Below the pieces are notes generated by a model that was given only the letters and a program-made list of their open reading frames with translations, did not search any database and was not told the origin of the DNA. Of a stretch of 64,000 bases of DNA, positions 32,060 through 44,592 are shown one piece after another. Positions within the stretch are counted from its first letter, which is position 1, and the number at the start of each line of letters is the position of its first letter. The translations under genes and the position numbers were made by a program. This DNA comes from Fragum whitleyi (lineage: Eukaryota; Mollusca; Bivalvia; Cardiida; Cardiidae), in NCBI GenBank assembly GCA_948146395.1, contig OX411557.1, forward strand, positions 36,248,077 to 36,312,076, in the 5' to 3' direction.

Positions 32060-35000
32060 AATGAGTGCCAGGTCATTTTAGATAAATAATATATAGTGTT
32101 ATAACATTTATTCGTTTATGTATTTTTTCGGACGAAAGAAAAAAGTCAAATACATAATGCATATGTGTACCGTGACAAGAAACCATCAATAAATTTACTG
32201 ACATTTATTCGCATTCTAAAATAAATTTTCATTTCTCTAACTATCCACCTAAATCAATCGCCATTATATGTGACCCGAAAACTATCAACATTCGCTGTAA
32301 CTTGACTTAGTAAAAAAGAAAGAAAGAACCTTTGTATGACGTTTAGCATTGTAATCTATTGTCCCTGTCCCTTTATCTGGAATTAGATTGGGGGTTGCAT
32401 TTTCTTTTCAATCAAATAAATTGTAAATTGTGTTGAGGTAAATCTCATGCATGTCAAATGGCATATGGTCAAATGGCCTATTACATATTGTCTATATTAT
32501 TGTGGAACGTTTCAACGTCACCCAGTGTTAGTTCTACGTGAGAACAATCGTGTCAGTTGTTATAAGCTTTTCAAAAGGGTATTACCGGCTTTGGTTCAAT
32601 TTACACTTTTTACAAGACTTACCTCCGCTCGACAACTGTGCATTTCGAAAATGGTACTATTCAAGAATTCTATACAATTAGAATATTAATTAAAGACAGA
32701 TATTTAATGCGAAATCATCTGCTAATCATAGACCGCGCGATTTTCTGTTTCGCGCAAGAATTCTATTTATAGAAAAGGCGGTGATACGCCTATTGGGTTT
32801 TCCCGTGGTGTAAGGGGGATAAAAACTAGGTGGCTGAACTGGTAGCCCGCATTTACATACTCGGATTTTATTAAGATCTCTCACTAATGCAGAACTTGTT
32901 GGGTCAAGACCACCTCAGTGAAAAATCCAGAAAACGTCCAGGAATTTTGCGATAAGAAGGTCGTAAATCGCCTGTATTACTATAGCGAGTTAGGACATTC
33001 TGATCACGAACACATTAAAGTCAACTCTTGACTCTCTCCGCGGTTTTAACACTTTTACCACGAAAGTGACCAATCTTCGGTGATCAATCCAGTACCCTTT
33101 TCAGAAAGTTTGCATTTTTGCGGGCTGTGGCTAGAATTTCGTAACTCAGAAAAAGCTTTACAGGGAGTTAGGACATTTTAAACACAAAACATCTAAAATC
33201 GAGCATTAACTGAGTCCGCGGTGTTTTCTGAAAAATAACTGAAGGAAAGCTAAAATTAAAGGCATCAGATCTACGTTGAGGGGTTTTCCGCTTATATTTC
33301 GGATAGATAATATGTCCTCTTTGTTAACTTATATATCTTATCGTCGTCTACAATAGAAAATCGTCTTGTCGTATATTTAGGCAACTCAAATTCTACTGAG
33401 TTTAGGCATACTTCCGCCGATCTAAATGCCGTTGCGGGGGCTGAGAGGGATATTAATTCAAGCGACGCGCGGTCTACAGTTCGCATCTTTTTCTTATTTA
33501 CACTTCGGTTTGTTTTCTTCTTTCTTTTATTGCATGGGTAACGGAAAACGATCGCATTCGCAAAGATGTCTCCTGCCGTGGATATCAAATATGTCGGAGT
33601 TACGACATTGATTCTCCGGACAACTTCAAACAATAAAGAGACATTTTTGGACATGCATACATTGTCTACATCTAAAAAGTTGATGTATTTTCCATAGCAT
33701 TAGGGCCTTTAGCGGTCCCGCGGATAGCGAATTTCTAACAACCGTTCAATTCAATTTTAAAATATTTAGAACACGGGCGCTATGCCTATTAACCCTATAT
33801 TTTTTGACAATCTCTAGGCATTTTTTTCATTTTTCTCTCCCAAATGCTGACAGGCATACCAGAAATTTTCGTTTTCCCATTAATGATTTATGATGTTTTT
33901 AACAAGCTTCGTGAAAAAATATGAGAAGAAAATCAGTATCTTGCAATTCATATTATATCGAATACACTACATTTAGTTAAAGAATTGTAGGCCTACGTTT
34001 TGAGACATAGAATTTCAATGATATCATTAACTTTGAAGCCGCTGCTGTAATTGCAAGATTTCATTTGTTCCTTATCAATATAGTTGTTGGTACTTTTTGT
34101 GGATATGTACATTAATGTTATTAATCTATCACGAATTCTCATTTGCACACTCTTAGTTACTTTTAAATTTATAGTCAATTTTATATTAAATGTGAAGTAA
34201 TCAGCTCATGCGCATTAAAGAGGGTTGGATGCCCCTGATTATTATGTGACCCGCCATTCAAAAAGGAACGATCTGGGTATTGCATAAGGTATTTTTGAAA
34301 ATGCGACCTCTGGTTGACAGGTACTGGAACCGATCTATTTTTTCAAACTCTTTTTCTGGTGCTCCTTATTTTTGCGTGACGGGTCGCACATATTTTATAA
34401 ACAAAATAAACCTAAGGTGTTAATTTCATGTTCAATTCGTATTTTGAACCGTAAACATAGGCTTAACAAAAGGAGTAAAAAAAATAACATTGTAATTCCT
34501 ATAAAGTTTGCATTAACAGTGAAACTTGCCGATCTTGGGCCGAAACATTTTACATTTATCACATGTTTAGATGGATATTTTCTTTTCGTCTCGTTTTATT
34601 TTCACCACAATGCCACCAGAAAGGTCTGCCTCCAGTGCTCTCAGCGCTTTGATTATTATACCCCCCTGATTAAGCTGTACATGTGACGTTTTGATAGAAA
34701 AATAATGACACATGTACATTGCATTGAGCTTGAATATCCTGTTAGAATAGTTTTTGTGTTCGAGTCATTGATCATTATAGTATATTCAATGTAGGAAAAA
34801 GACAAGGGATAGTTGGTAACGGGCAAGTTGGAACATTTCGTTCGTTGGCTAAACATAGTTTATGGTGTCACAAGTTACAATGTATCAACTTCCTCCAGCT
34901 TCAGTCCTAACGTACACCGCCATTGGGACATGTAGGAACATTCCACCTCTAAACTTGAAACAAAGTGTCCGCAGTGTTAGAGCATTTTGTTTCTGTTTAC

Positions 35001-35684
35001 GATACTTTCCGTTATAAACTACCCCTGGTATTCCAATAATCTAACAATCAGAACTAAAACTAAATTCTGTTAGCTGAACTTTTGTCGATTTTTAATTTAT
35101 TTAGAAGCTTAGTGATTATTATTGAACTTACTGCACCAACATTCAAAGCACATCAGTTTCTTTCTTTTTTTCAGACTTGTCATCTTTTACAGATTTTACT
35201 TCATTCGGTATGTTTTTACACCAATATCAACCTTAATAATTTATGCATCTTTTTTTCTAACAATTGGATAGTCTGGGTCCATTATTAAACGTGTCTTATG
35301 TATTGTTCTGTTTCACCAAATGAAGCTAATAATCACACATTTCCTGGATGAGGAGGTGAGATAATGGTTCAATTTTAAATGAAAATTAAGATCTTCTATC
35401 TATCTATAAGTCTGCTCAATGTGAACTTTTTAAGTTGTCTTGTTAAGTCGTTTGATCTTCAGTGAAATACATTGACTCATGTGTAAACTGATTTAGAGAA
35501 TTATGAAATTTTGAAAGTAGATTAAATTGAAATACTTAAAATTTCTATACTTTGAAGCAGTATCATAATTTCAAACGACATCAGCCTTAAATTTTCATTG
35601 GAACTTAAACCTGATAACAAAATAATCTGTCTTACAGTAAACGAAAGTTATCGAATAATATTCGATGATAACAGCCATATTTTG
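32060..35684. other. Intron 2 of paralogue B, no further features
   Basis: A 3.6-kb intronic stretch. The longest frame (33292-33654 on the minus strand, 120 codons) has a lysine/arginine-rich middle but no motif I recognise and no splice-bounded link to the gene. Treated as chance or decayed repeat. Confidence 0.5.
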
Positions 35685-35945
35685 ACTGTAATCGCGCAGT
35701 TGGTGACGCGTTGGACTTTCAATCTAAAGGTTCCGGGATCGATCCGCGACGGCGGCACTCATTCTTTCCTACTATTTGTCTCTCAGTAATGGGTTGATAA
35801 TCGTAGACCTATGTGAGATAGTAGCTGGGGGCTAGGAAAAGATGTGATGGTTGTACTGGTGAGAGAAATACCAGGAATCCATTGTTAGGTACTTCAGCCG
35901 CCGCGATAAAACTGAAAAATGCTGAAAGCGGCACAAAACTCCATC
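35685..35945 (+). repeat. tRNA-derived SINE
   Basis: The head has GCGCAGTTGGTGACGCG (A box), an anticodon-like arm CTTTCAATCTAAAG and a B-box-like GGGATCGATCC. The body contains the 31-bp block also found at 9378-9408. It ends with an AATCAACCAAT-type tail. It lies in intron 2 of paralogue B. Confidence 0.72.
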
Positions 35946-36803
35946 CAATCAACCAATTTGACCTGTAATCGATTGAATTACGCTTACATGTAATCGAAAA
36001 ATGTCTTTGATTACTGATTCGATTACTGATTACAGTCGATTACTAAAGGAATTGTAATTGATTACAATCGATTATGATTAATGATAACGGTTTCCCGAAC
36101 CCATTTCTTAACTTATTTTTTGGGTGCTACATCTCTATAGGAAACTTTAGTTTTACTAACCCTAACAGCGCCACCCATGGAAGACTTTCCGGTCGTTAAG
36201 GGAAATGTTCAAGTATACGGGAAGAAACTATTGCTGAGCTCCGTGAACTCAATTTAAAGTGACGACACACAGGTCCTCGGTTTAACGTCCCATAGAGATA
36301 TAGTTCTATAAAGTGTTTCAGTTGGGTTGAAAAGGACAAAAACGAATAGCTATTAAAATGTAATGTATGTTTTTATTGTATTTTTGATTGAGGAAGGGCA
36401 AATGACTACAAATTTCGAAATAAAGGAGTAACATGGATTCCTTGTGGAATTTTTTCTTAAAACATATATGTTTTTGAATATAGGACCTTGATTTTCCCAT
36501 GTCTCAATAAAAAAAGAGATTAAAGTTTGTTTGGAAAGCGGGTGTGCCTAACATCAAACAAAAACGAAAACAATTCATTAGTTAAGGTCATTGCAATTTT
36601 CAGGGGGGGGGGTGTTAAATGTTAAATGGCTCTAATTTACTCAGATGTCCTTTAAAAGTTGTTAACATCTCAATTATATGACAATTCCGATAATTTTTTT
36701 ATGATTTGTTCTTTTCGTAATACAATGTACTTGCTAGTCGGATCTATCTGCAGGCACTTGACTAGTGACCTAAAAGTCCTTGGTTCAAGCCACCATCTTC
36801 GGG

Positions 36804-37216
36804 TACGGTTAACAACATCGTGAAATTGACAAGGTGAATGATTATGAAATGATTTAGGAATGAAATTGAATGAGTGGGAGGAGCGAGTTTTGAGTGAATT
36901 TAATGGGAGGTAATCCAGTGTTGCAAATTTTGTTCAGGATGATTACCTCCCTTTAATAAAATATGCATACAAGTTCTACAGATAGCTTCTTATTTCTTCA
37001 AGAACCTATCAGACGCTTACAATTTCAATTAATAAAGTGAAATCCAGATTTTTCCCCAGCTATTTTTATATTGAACGAAGTTGTTGTTATATGTTTTTCA
37101 GTGAGTTTGGAGCGTTTTTGAATGGTTTGAGTGGGTGTCTCGAATGAGCGCTGAGTGAGCGATTTAGAATGGTTTTGATTGAGTAAAATGTCAATTTCAC
37201 GATGTAATTAACTGTA
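36804..37216 (-). repeat. TA-flanked MITE, copy 4 (reverse)
   Basis: TACGGTTAACAACATCGTGA at the left and TTAACTGTA at the right, with the internal GGGAGGTAATCC..GATTACCTCCCTTTAA arms. A B-box-like TTGGTTCAAGCC lies just outside at about 36780. Confidence 0.85.
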
Positions 37217-37440
37217 TGTTTATGTACAAAGCACTTTATATCCAGCCCCATTCTATGTTGATGTAGAATTTAAACACACCCACCTCTCTCTCAGGAAATA
37301 AAATCAAGATCAGAAGCGAATATGCGAGAGCTTCGGGTATAACTGAAGTAAAATTTTGTACATGAAGCTCATACCATTGGTGTTTCATCTTATAAATTGT
37401 ATGTAAAATAAAACAATTATATTAATTTACCAGATCTTAC

Positions 37441-37680
37441 TTTGTAATGTAATCCATTATCGAAATATACAACAGGTCTACGCGGTGACAAAAGTAGGCG
37501 TCACTCTCATCGAAGACTGTCCAATTACCCGTGACGTTACATTCCGAAATAACGCCACTAAAACATGGAAGAATATCATGGGCATTACTTGGTGGGACAA
37601 ACGTGACCTCACATTCGTAATCAACAATAGCCTTGTCAATATGAATAGCAACTAATTCAAGATCGACATCGCCGTCACAT
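37441..37680 (-). CDS. Paralogue B exon 2
   Basis: 240 nt, exactly the length of paralogue A exon 2. The acceptor TTGTTTTCAG|ATGTGACG is entered at phase 2, and the donor ACAAA|GTAAGA leaves at phase 2. It encodes CDGDVDLE, then CEVTFVPPSNAHDILPCF, then VISECNVTGNW and a final cysteine before LLYISIMDYI. The CEVTFVPP, ECNVTGNW (with an N-glycosylation site) and terminal IMDY/ILDH segments are conserved with A. No lesion. Six cysteines suggest a compact disulfide-linked subdomain. Confidence 0.9.
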
Positions 37681-38138
37681 CTGAAAACAAAAAGATAAAA
37701 AGAATGTATAAGATTTGCAATTTTAATAAATAACTTCAAGTTGGCTAATTCTCGTACAAGACGTAAATATATAATAAATATACTTAACTCCAAAAGAAAT
37801 GTGCACAAAAATTATCTTTCAATAACTTAACCGTTTATGACTTTATTGCATTTATTATTCAAATACCTGTCAAAAGCCGACTTTCCTTTCTAGTCCGATT
37901 TTTGACTGTTATGTTTCATGTTCCTTTCCGTAGAAACGCCTTTTTAGAAAACGTGCCCCCCCCCCTATCTTGCGGGGTCTGAAAATTTTATATGTGCATT
38001 AAAAGACAATTTAGCACCTAGCAATAAACCGTTCCAAATCTTAAAATTCTTGATGACGTCAAATGTAAAGTAAGAGCGTTCTCAGCCAAAATTGTGTCTT
38101 CGGAGGTATGCTATTTAAAGCAGCCGTTGGGCCATCAA

Positions 38139-38579
38139 TACAGTTAATTACATCGTGAAATTGACATTAACCTCAATCAAAACCATTCTAAATCAATCAT
38201 TCAGCGCTCCATTCATTCATTCCAGACACTCACTCAAACCATTCAAAAACGATCCAAACTCACTGAAAAACATATAACAACAACTTCGTTCAAAATAAAA
38301 ACAGCTGGGGAAAAAATCGGGGTTTCACTTATTTAATTGAAATTGTAAGCGTCTGATAGGTTCTTGAAGACAGAGGAGCTTTCTATAGAACATGTATGCA
38401 TATTTTATTAAAGGGAGGTAATCAATATTGCAAATTTTGTTCATCCTGAACAAAATTTGCGATATAGGATTACCTCCAATTAAATCCACTCAAAACTCGC
38501 TCCACACATTCATTCAATTTCATTCCTAAATCATTCAATAATCATTCACATTGTCAATTTCACGGTGTTGTTTACTGTA
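38139..38579 (+). repeat. TA-flanked MITE, copy 5 (best-preserved)
   Basis: TACAGTTAATTACATCGTGA at the left; CACGGTGTTGTTTACTGTA at the right. The centre (38413-38477) is a palindrome: GGAGGTAAT..CAAATTTTGTTCA pairs with TGAACAAAATTTG..ATTACCTCC. 441 bp, no frame. It lies in intron 1 of paralogue B. Confidence 0.9.
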
Positions 38580-39829
38580 CAAACTTCAAACTGCTCTTGA
38601 AAATTGAAGGATATATTTTAAAATGTTTAAGCTGCTTTTCAAAATATCAAAAAATGTATTTCAAAGACTGGTGCAACCAAGCATGCGTTTTAGTCTTTGC
38701 TCCTTACTACAAAATCAAGATACCGATATCAAGTCGTATTGTTGTATGAATATAGCGGACGATCTGGAAATCATAACACTGACGATCAACAAATCTGGTT
38801 GACTTGTAAACGCTCAAAATAGCGTCCTTATGCCAATGTTTAAAGGAAAATGACGGTATAAAAGCTCGATTCATAATTGACGAATCTACTATAACTTGTT
38901 AGTTGTCCATTAGCATTGATGTCCTAGATTTATCCTGTTTCAGGAGGGTTCTCACAATGATCACAGAATGAATGTTTTGACCACCCACTCTCCAAACATG
39001 CATTGTGCGTGGGATAAGAAAGATCTTTTCGAAAAATGAACATCTTTCTAAAACCGATTTATTGTGTGGGCATTGGGGTAGATTTCACTTGCGAAATGGG
39101 TACCATTTTCATTCATATCTACTTTTTTGATGGTGTTGTCAAGCAAGGGGTATCGGTTTTACAACGGTCTCAGATAGCACAATTATTTCATCCCATATAT
39201 GCGACCAATAGATTGTTTTACTAAAAGTAGCAAAGAAAGATTGAAATTCGTGTAAAGATTTTTAGTTATTTAAACTTATATTTTGATGGACGCTTCCTTT
39301 TGAGTTCAATAAACATAAAATTGCATTTTTGGTAAGCAAGTAACAGTCAAGAATTTCGAACTTAATTTTTCCATTGTTTTATTTTATACAGCCAAGAATT
39401 AATTAAAAAGACACATGCAAAGATGGGGGGTTGAAATTCAGCTGAAAACAGACTACAAACATATCCTATTTTATATAAAAGACAGTGCCATTTAGATCCC
39501 TTTACCAATGTCTTCATATTGATCATTTGAGTTTTTATGGGAACAGTACAAAATGACAAATTTTCGGGAATGCCACCAAGGTGTAAACATTGCAACCTTT
39601 GGCGAGGACGACGCACGCCTGTCAACCAATGAACACTCAAGATCATAATCATGCTGTGCCCAATACAATGGCTTATGTTTGTGAATGCATCTCAATATGC
39701 TATAATTCATCACTAAGTTTCGATCAAAGAATTTGTTCCTGTTTTGATAAGATAATTGAAAACATAAGAACAAATTCCTGGTGAAATGTGACCAGAAGAA
39801 TGAAAAAAAGAAGTAAATGTCTGACTTAC

Positions 39830-40372
39830 GATAACTTTGGCTGCCAAGCAATAATATTTTCAAAAGAAACAAAGTTACATCTTGCACAGTACACGTTTCC
39901 GTAGCTCAGTCGTCTTTCTGGATCGTAAAATGGAATGTGATCTGAAATCGAAGACGCATTCGTAGGAATGCCGTTCTCGCATTTCATTTTTGTTTCCTCA
40001 TCTGCGTTGTCGAAACATGTGTGGACAAAGTCGAATTCCGGATGGAAGTACACATTTCTTCGCCTGCCTTTGTATCGCGTACTCCTACATTCAGTACCGG
40101 GCACCGGTGATGTCACTTGGAAAATGTGTACTATTCGGACAGCACGAATGATTTTCTACACATGTTGCATTGCAAGAACATCTCACACAGCAGGATGACG
40201 TGGATCCAGATACGTCGATAAACTCACCACGCAAACATTGTTCGAAATTCGGACATAAGTCTTCAAGATACAATCCCAAACTTGTTTGGTCCCCTACCGT
40301 GTAAGAAATATTTAAATAATCTAACACAAATATTGATATTAAAAGCAGTTTATCGTAGTTTAAATATATCAT
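39830..40372 (-). CDS. Paralogue B exon 1: signal peptide and SMB-like block, with frameshift
   Basis: The start at 40372 (MIYLNYDKLLLISIFVLDYL) gives a signal-peptide-like leader; an ATG at 40405 is an alternative. Then come CCVRCSCNATCVENHSCCPN (SMB-like half domain), RYKGRRRNVYFHPEFDFVHT, and YGNVYCARCNFVSFE up to the donor TC|GTAAGT, phase 2. The frame breaks after SCCPNSTHFP: the upstream frame stops at 40091-40093, while the rest is open one base out of phase. One extra base in the TTTTCC run (plus strand 40119-40124) would explain it, since 543 nt less one gives the phase-2 length expected from A and C. It is either a true disabling mutation or a homopolymer error. Confidence 0.85.
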
Positions 40373-40449
40373 CTTAGATGAAATTAGGTTTAAAAATTCA
40401 TACATCCGTTTTCTTTGTTTATATTGCTTCTTGGACAATCACGTTATTC

Positions 40450-43270
40450 ACAGCATAGTTTTCACATGATTTAAATGGTGCACCTGATACAAATAAATTT
40501 GAGCCTATGTGAGATATTTCCAACAATTTGAAAATAACGACAGAAGCAAACAACCAACAGCGTAGCCAGTAACATAGTGTTATTAAAAGTTTTGATGTCT
40601 ATTAAAGGACACTACAAGACCTTAGCTCTCTAAAAAATAAAAATAAAAAGAAAATGAAGACTCTGACTAGTCTGTGCAAATGTACATGCTGTCCAGAGTC
40701 GTTTACTTGTCACTTATTTGCAATTTATGAAATGTCACTTAAAGGCTCATTCCTTTTAAAAGTTTGATAATACAAACAGCGTGTAAAATTTAAATCACTT
40801 GTATCTTATCGCTGTATGTAATTTCTACAGTTTTTTCGCTTGCATACAATTTTCTTGGTCTGTTAAAATCAAATTAATTTTCTCGTGTCCTATAATAAAT
40901 CAAAAGCTAATTTTGCTCCTCTTCGATAATGTATCACCAAATTACAAAAAATAATAAAGGTTTTCTGGATCATTGATAAGATGAGACATCATCCCTTATT
41001 TAATAACAGATCCTCAACCATTGATTTATGTATATCTATTTACTGGAATTAACTTATAAATCATAAGAAAAGCTTTTATTAATTTATAATTTAAGAAAGC
41101 GATTTATAACCTTCTTCAAGAATCGTGACACATCATTCATAATCATATTCTCTTCTTTCATATCTCTGATTGTATAATATCTCGTTAGAGACACACTTTC
41201 ATTACGTTGATTTATTCAGGAAAAGTTAAACCGTAACATCTATAAAGTACAACATTAAAATTTTTAATAGGTATTGAAGAAAAGGATTTCACATAGGGTT
41301 TTTAACAGATAAGGGGTACATGCATACTATGATCATGATTTGACATAGTTATTTCATTTAAAAGAAAAAATGTATCCCAATCACTAATAAATGAAAGAAA
41401 ACGACTAGAATGGCCCTTAACCTCTCATTAGATTTTCATTGATCAAGTGGATATCATCCAAGAAACTTTCTGGTAAAGTTTAATTGAAATTGGTCCAGTG
41501 TTTAGAAGGTGATTTCCTTAAAAGGTTTCAACGTTAAAAAACAACCCGTCCTGTCACACCCATATTTAGGGGATAATATTTATTTCGTGAAACAGTCCCT
41601 CCCTTTAATCAGTCATTGTTGATCATCGTCGTTGATCGACAAAAATCTTGTATCTGCAGCTTGAATGTGGTTGTTGATACATTATCATCGACCGACATTT
41701 ATATAATGCCTTTATACAATGAAAAACACTGAATAAAACAAAAAACAAAAAAGACTCCAAAACAAACAAACAAACAAACAAACAAAACCTGACTTTTCGT
41801 TCTCGCATTTTTATCCTACATAAGAAAACTTGTAAAACGAAAGTTATGGATTTTATGGACTAAAGTCCTTTTCGCACTATCCTGATAATCTACACATGAG
41901 CTTGCTTCAACACTCAGAGGCTACTCATTCAATAGGCTACATCATGTATCTCAATTGGAAATCTGGGTGTGAGTGTATATACATTTTGCATTAGAACCAA
42001 CCTAATTTGCAAAATCTCAAGAACGCATATTTCCTGATCCCTCACCCTCTCAAACTTTTGAGTGAAAGACCTTCAAAGTATTTAAGGCCAGAGTCTATTT
42101 CATTTTATATGTGAGCGTGAATAAGCAAGCAACTTACACTCAGAAATCAAACATACCTACAGAAACATACTCGCAAATATTTCAATTCATTTAACCATAA
42201 ATTTAAAATTGCATTTTCGGGTCGTAATAGGCATACGATTACGGACAAAACCCGGTCGTTAACGAGAAAAAAACGTGGAAAAGTAAATTGACGAGCCTTT
42301 AATGCCCTTTCTTTTTACTTGAATATCCTCGGTCGAGAATATACACTTTATCGGTTTCTGTTTCGTACATTAATATAGAGTATAAATTAAGATATTGGTT
42401 CTAATCCGGCGTTAAATTTCGTGACGTAATAATTTTACCAAGCAACATCGGTATTGCCCAAAGTGACGGTGCAATGCATAACCCAAACTTTTCTGATTCA
42501 CAAGTGGGCTTACCGGTGAATTTCTGTGCAATCTCTGTGTGATACAATACTAAAGTCTTTCTTTTTGTGTAATTATAGTGTCAGCAAAACGTATTTCAGG
42601 CGTCAACATTTGCAGATACTCTCAAATTGCTTTAACATATAACAGTTTTGCGGTTCTCTGCAAAGGTTAACGTCCTCAAAAACGTGAGTTGGCCCTATAT
42701 TTTGTACAGATAGACTACGTATAATTACTGAGGCACCATCTTATTTTCTGCTCATATTTGGGCGCTTTCAATAGCAAATAAAGAATTTGTATTGTATTGT
42801 ATTGTATAGTTAAAATTGCATGATACTTTAATCCAAATTAGTGAGATAAGAGGAATGTACTCGGAATATCGCTCAGACTTTTGCGTAACATGAAAAGTAC
42901 CTTGGACGTACGTGTAGTGATTTGGGTTCATTTTTAGGTAATTCCGCTTCTAGGTCTGGCGGTACTTCGGTCATTACACTTGAAGAAAACCACAATTGTT
43001 CGATTTGGTCATTACATAATTTGGTGACAAAACGCAGTTAAACACACACTGCGTTTTTGTTATAAAATTTTAACATGCCGAATTTTATTCTTTCGTTGGA
43101 TTTGTTTCATGCAACATCATCCTAGGTGGATCTTTAATGATTGTGACGTCGTGTAAATGCATGTGCGAAATGACGCACTTTAATGGCTGCGACCTTATTA
43201 TTCATGAGGTCCATTCAGTAGAATTGAAATGGAGGGTAATTTATTTACGTCAATCTAGGTGGCAATGAAA
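40450..43270. other. Upstream spacer of paralogue B, no gene seen
   Basis: AT-rich. A (CAAA)n patch lies at about 41760-41787. At 42766-42810 AATAAAGAATTTGTATTG is followed by (TTGTA)n, which looks like a LINE 3' tail with no coding part attached. No RNA gene seen. Confidence 0.5.
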
Positions 43271-43274
43271 TGAG

Positions 43275-43673
43275 ATTCGTTATAAAGAAACGAAGTTACA
43301 TCTTGCACAGTGAACGTTACCGTAATTCAGCCGCCTTCATAGATCGTAGACGGGGATATGATATCTAAATGATGAGGTATTAGTTTGTTTGACCTGTTGG
43401 CATTCTAGTTGTGTTCCCTCGTCTGCAGTCTCGTTGCATGATTTTACGAAATCGTATTCCGGGTGAAAGTACGCCTTGTTTGGCTAGGGATTCTGTGAAG
43501 TATGACGTCATCATTGACGTGTGTACTTCTTTGACAACACGAATGGCTTTCTACACAAGACTCGACACAGGAACAAGTCAGAAAACAAGTGGATTCATAA
43601 CAAGGTACCTCCACCGAACATCATTAAAATTCTTAGATATTTTTTCAGGTAGATCCTCACATCCTTGAACTGT
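43275..43673 (-). pseudogene. Decayed fourth exon 1 of the same gene family
   Basis: On the minus strand it reads GCEDLPEKI, then (after a frameshift) CFLTCSCVESCVESHSCC, then (after another) AYFHPEYDFVKSCNETADEG and NYGNVHCARCNFVSL. This is colinear with paralogue B exon 1. It has at least two frameshifts, a TGA at 43337-43339 in place of the codon before RRLNYG, a stop right after FVSL, and no donor. No leader was found, and no exon 2 to 4 partners lie near by. It looks like a partial duplicate of B, which lies 3 kb downstream. Confidence 0.85.
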
Positions 43674-44423
43674 TGACTAGGTTTGGCTATTTTCGTACAC
43701 GAATGACTATATAAGTCAAACGATAATGCTAAAAGTAGTCATACTATATGAAGTCTATTAAAACTGAGCCGATTTTAGTTAGTATTTTGTTACACTTAAA
43801 AAAGACGTGTGCTCAAATCTTAACATTTTTACATATAAAATAAGTAAAATGCAGGACAAAATACACGATCTAACCTTGAAATCATAATATTATCTTATGA
43901 GTTTTGCCAACAAGTGTTGCCTTTTGAATATTTTTGGCACCAAAGTGCCAATATCTTTACAAAGTCGAATACGAAGGAACAGTTTTGTAATTGTAACATA
44001 TATTTCACGTATTTTCATGAATAAAACAAGATTCTGTGTTTGATAACTTAGGACTTTCTGGTCTGTTCAGTCCAAAATTCAAACTAGTGAGAGATCATAT
44101 AATCACAAATATTGTGTCCAAGTTTTGTCTTGATTAGTCACCAATAGAAGAGTCTACAGTGTAAATAAAGTGGAAAGTAGTCGAAAACGACAATTTTGTC
44201 AAATTCAATGGCACATATCTTATGGTTTTTTCATCCGATCAGTCCGAAATTGTCAATTCAATTGTCATTTATCTTTTTTAAGGCAATTCAATTTAATTTT
44301 ATTAGGAAGAAGCTAAAGAGACATAGATCGATGATATAGACTCATAATGGTTCATACGGTTACATCTATTTTTATATTAGAATAAACCAAATGCATTAGT
44401 TATGGAGCGGATTATGTACATAG
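43674..44423. other. Non-coding spacer
   Basis: AT-rich sequence upstream of the exon relic. No leader exon or promoter recognised. Confidence 0.45.
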
Positions 44424-44576
44424 AGAATAGATGATAGGTGATTTCAGATGGAAAAGTTTATCGGGCAAGGCGTAGGAATTTATCTGGTGAGCCGAAGGCA
44501 AACTGGATAAATTCCTACACCTTGCCCGATAAACTTTTCCATCTCAAGTCACCTATCATCTATTCTATTTATCCTG
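44424..44576. repeat. Long inverted repeat (hairpin), stem of about 60 bp
   Basis: The left arm begins AGAATAGATGATAGGTGA and includes ATGGAAAAGTTTATCGGGCA; the right arm is its near-perfect complement, with a loop of about 20 bases near 44495-44514. It ends 16 bp before the second copy of the 2.56-kb element. There is no equivalent beside copy 1. Confidence 0.85.
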
Positions 44577-44592
44577 TTATAATCTCGTTTTT

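Noticed and set aside
33292..33654. 120-codon minus frame in intron 2 of paralogue B
   Set aside because: No recognised motif or splice support; in an intron full of SINE relics. Could be a decayed element, but I cannot support it.
41623..41808. Minus frame with a Phe/Val/Leu-rich segment
   Set aside because: Hydrophobic run is the translation of a (CAAA)n simple repeat.
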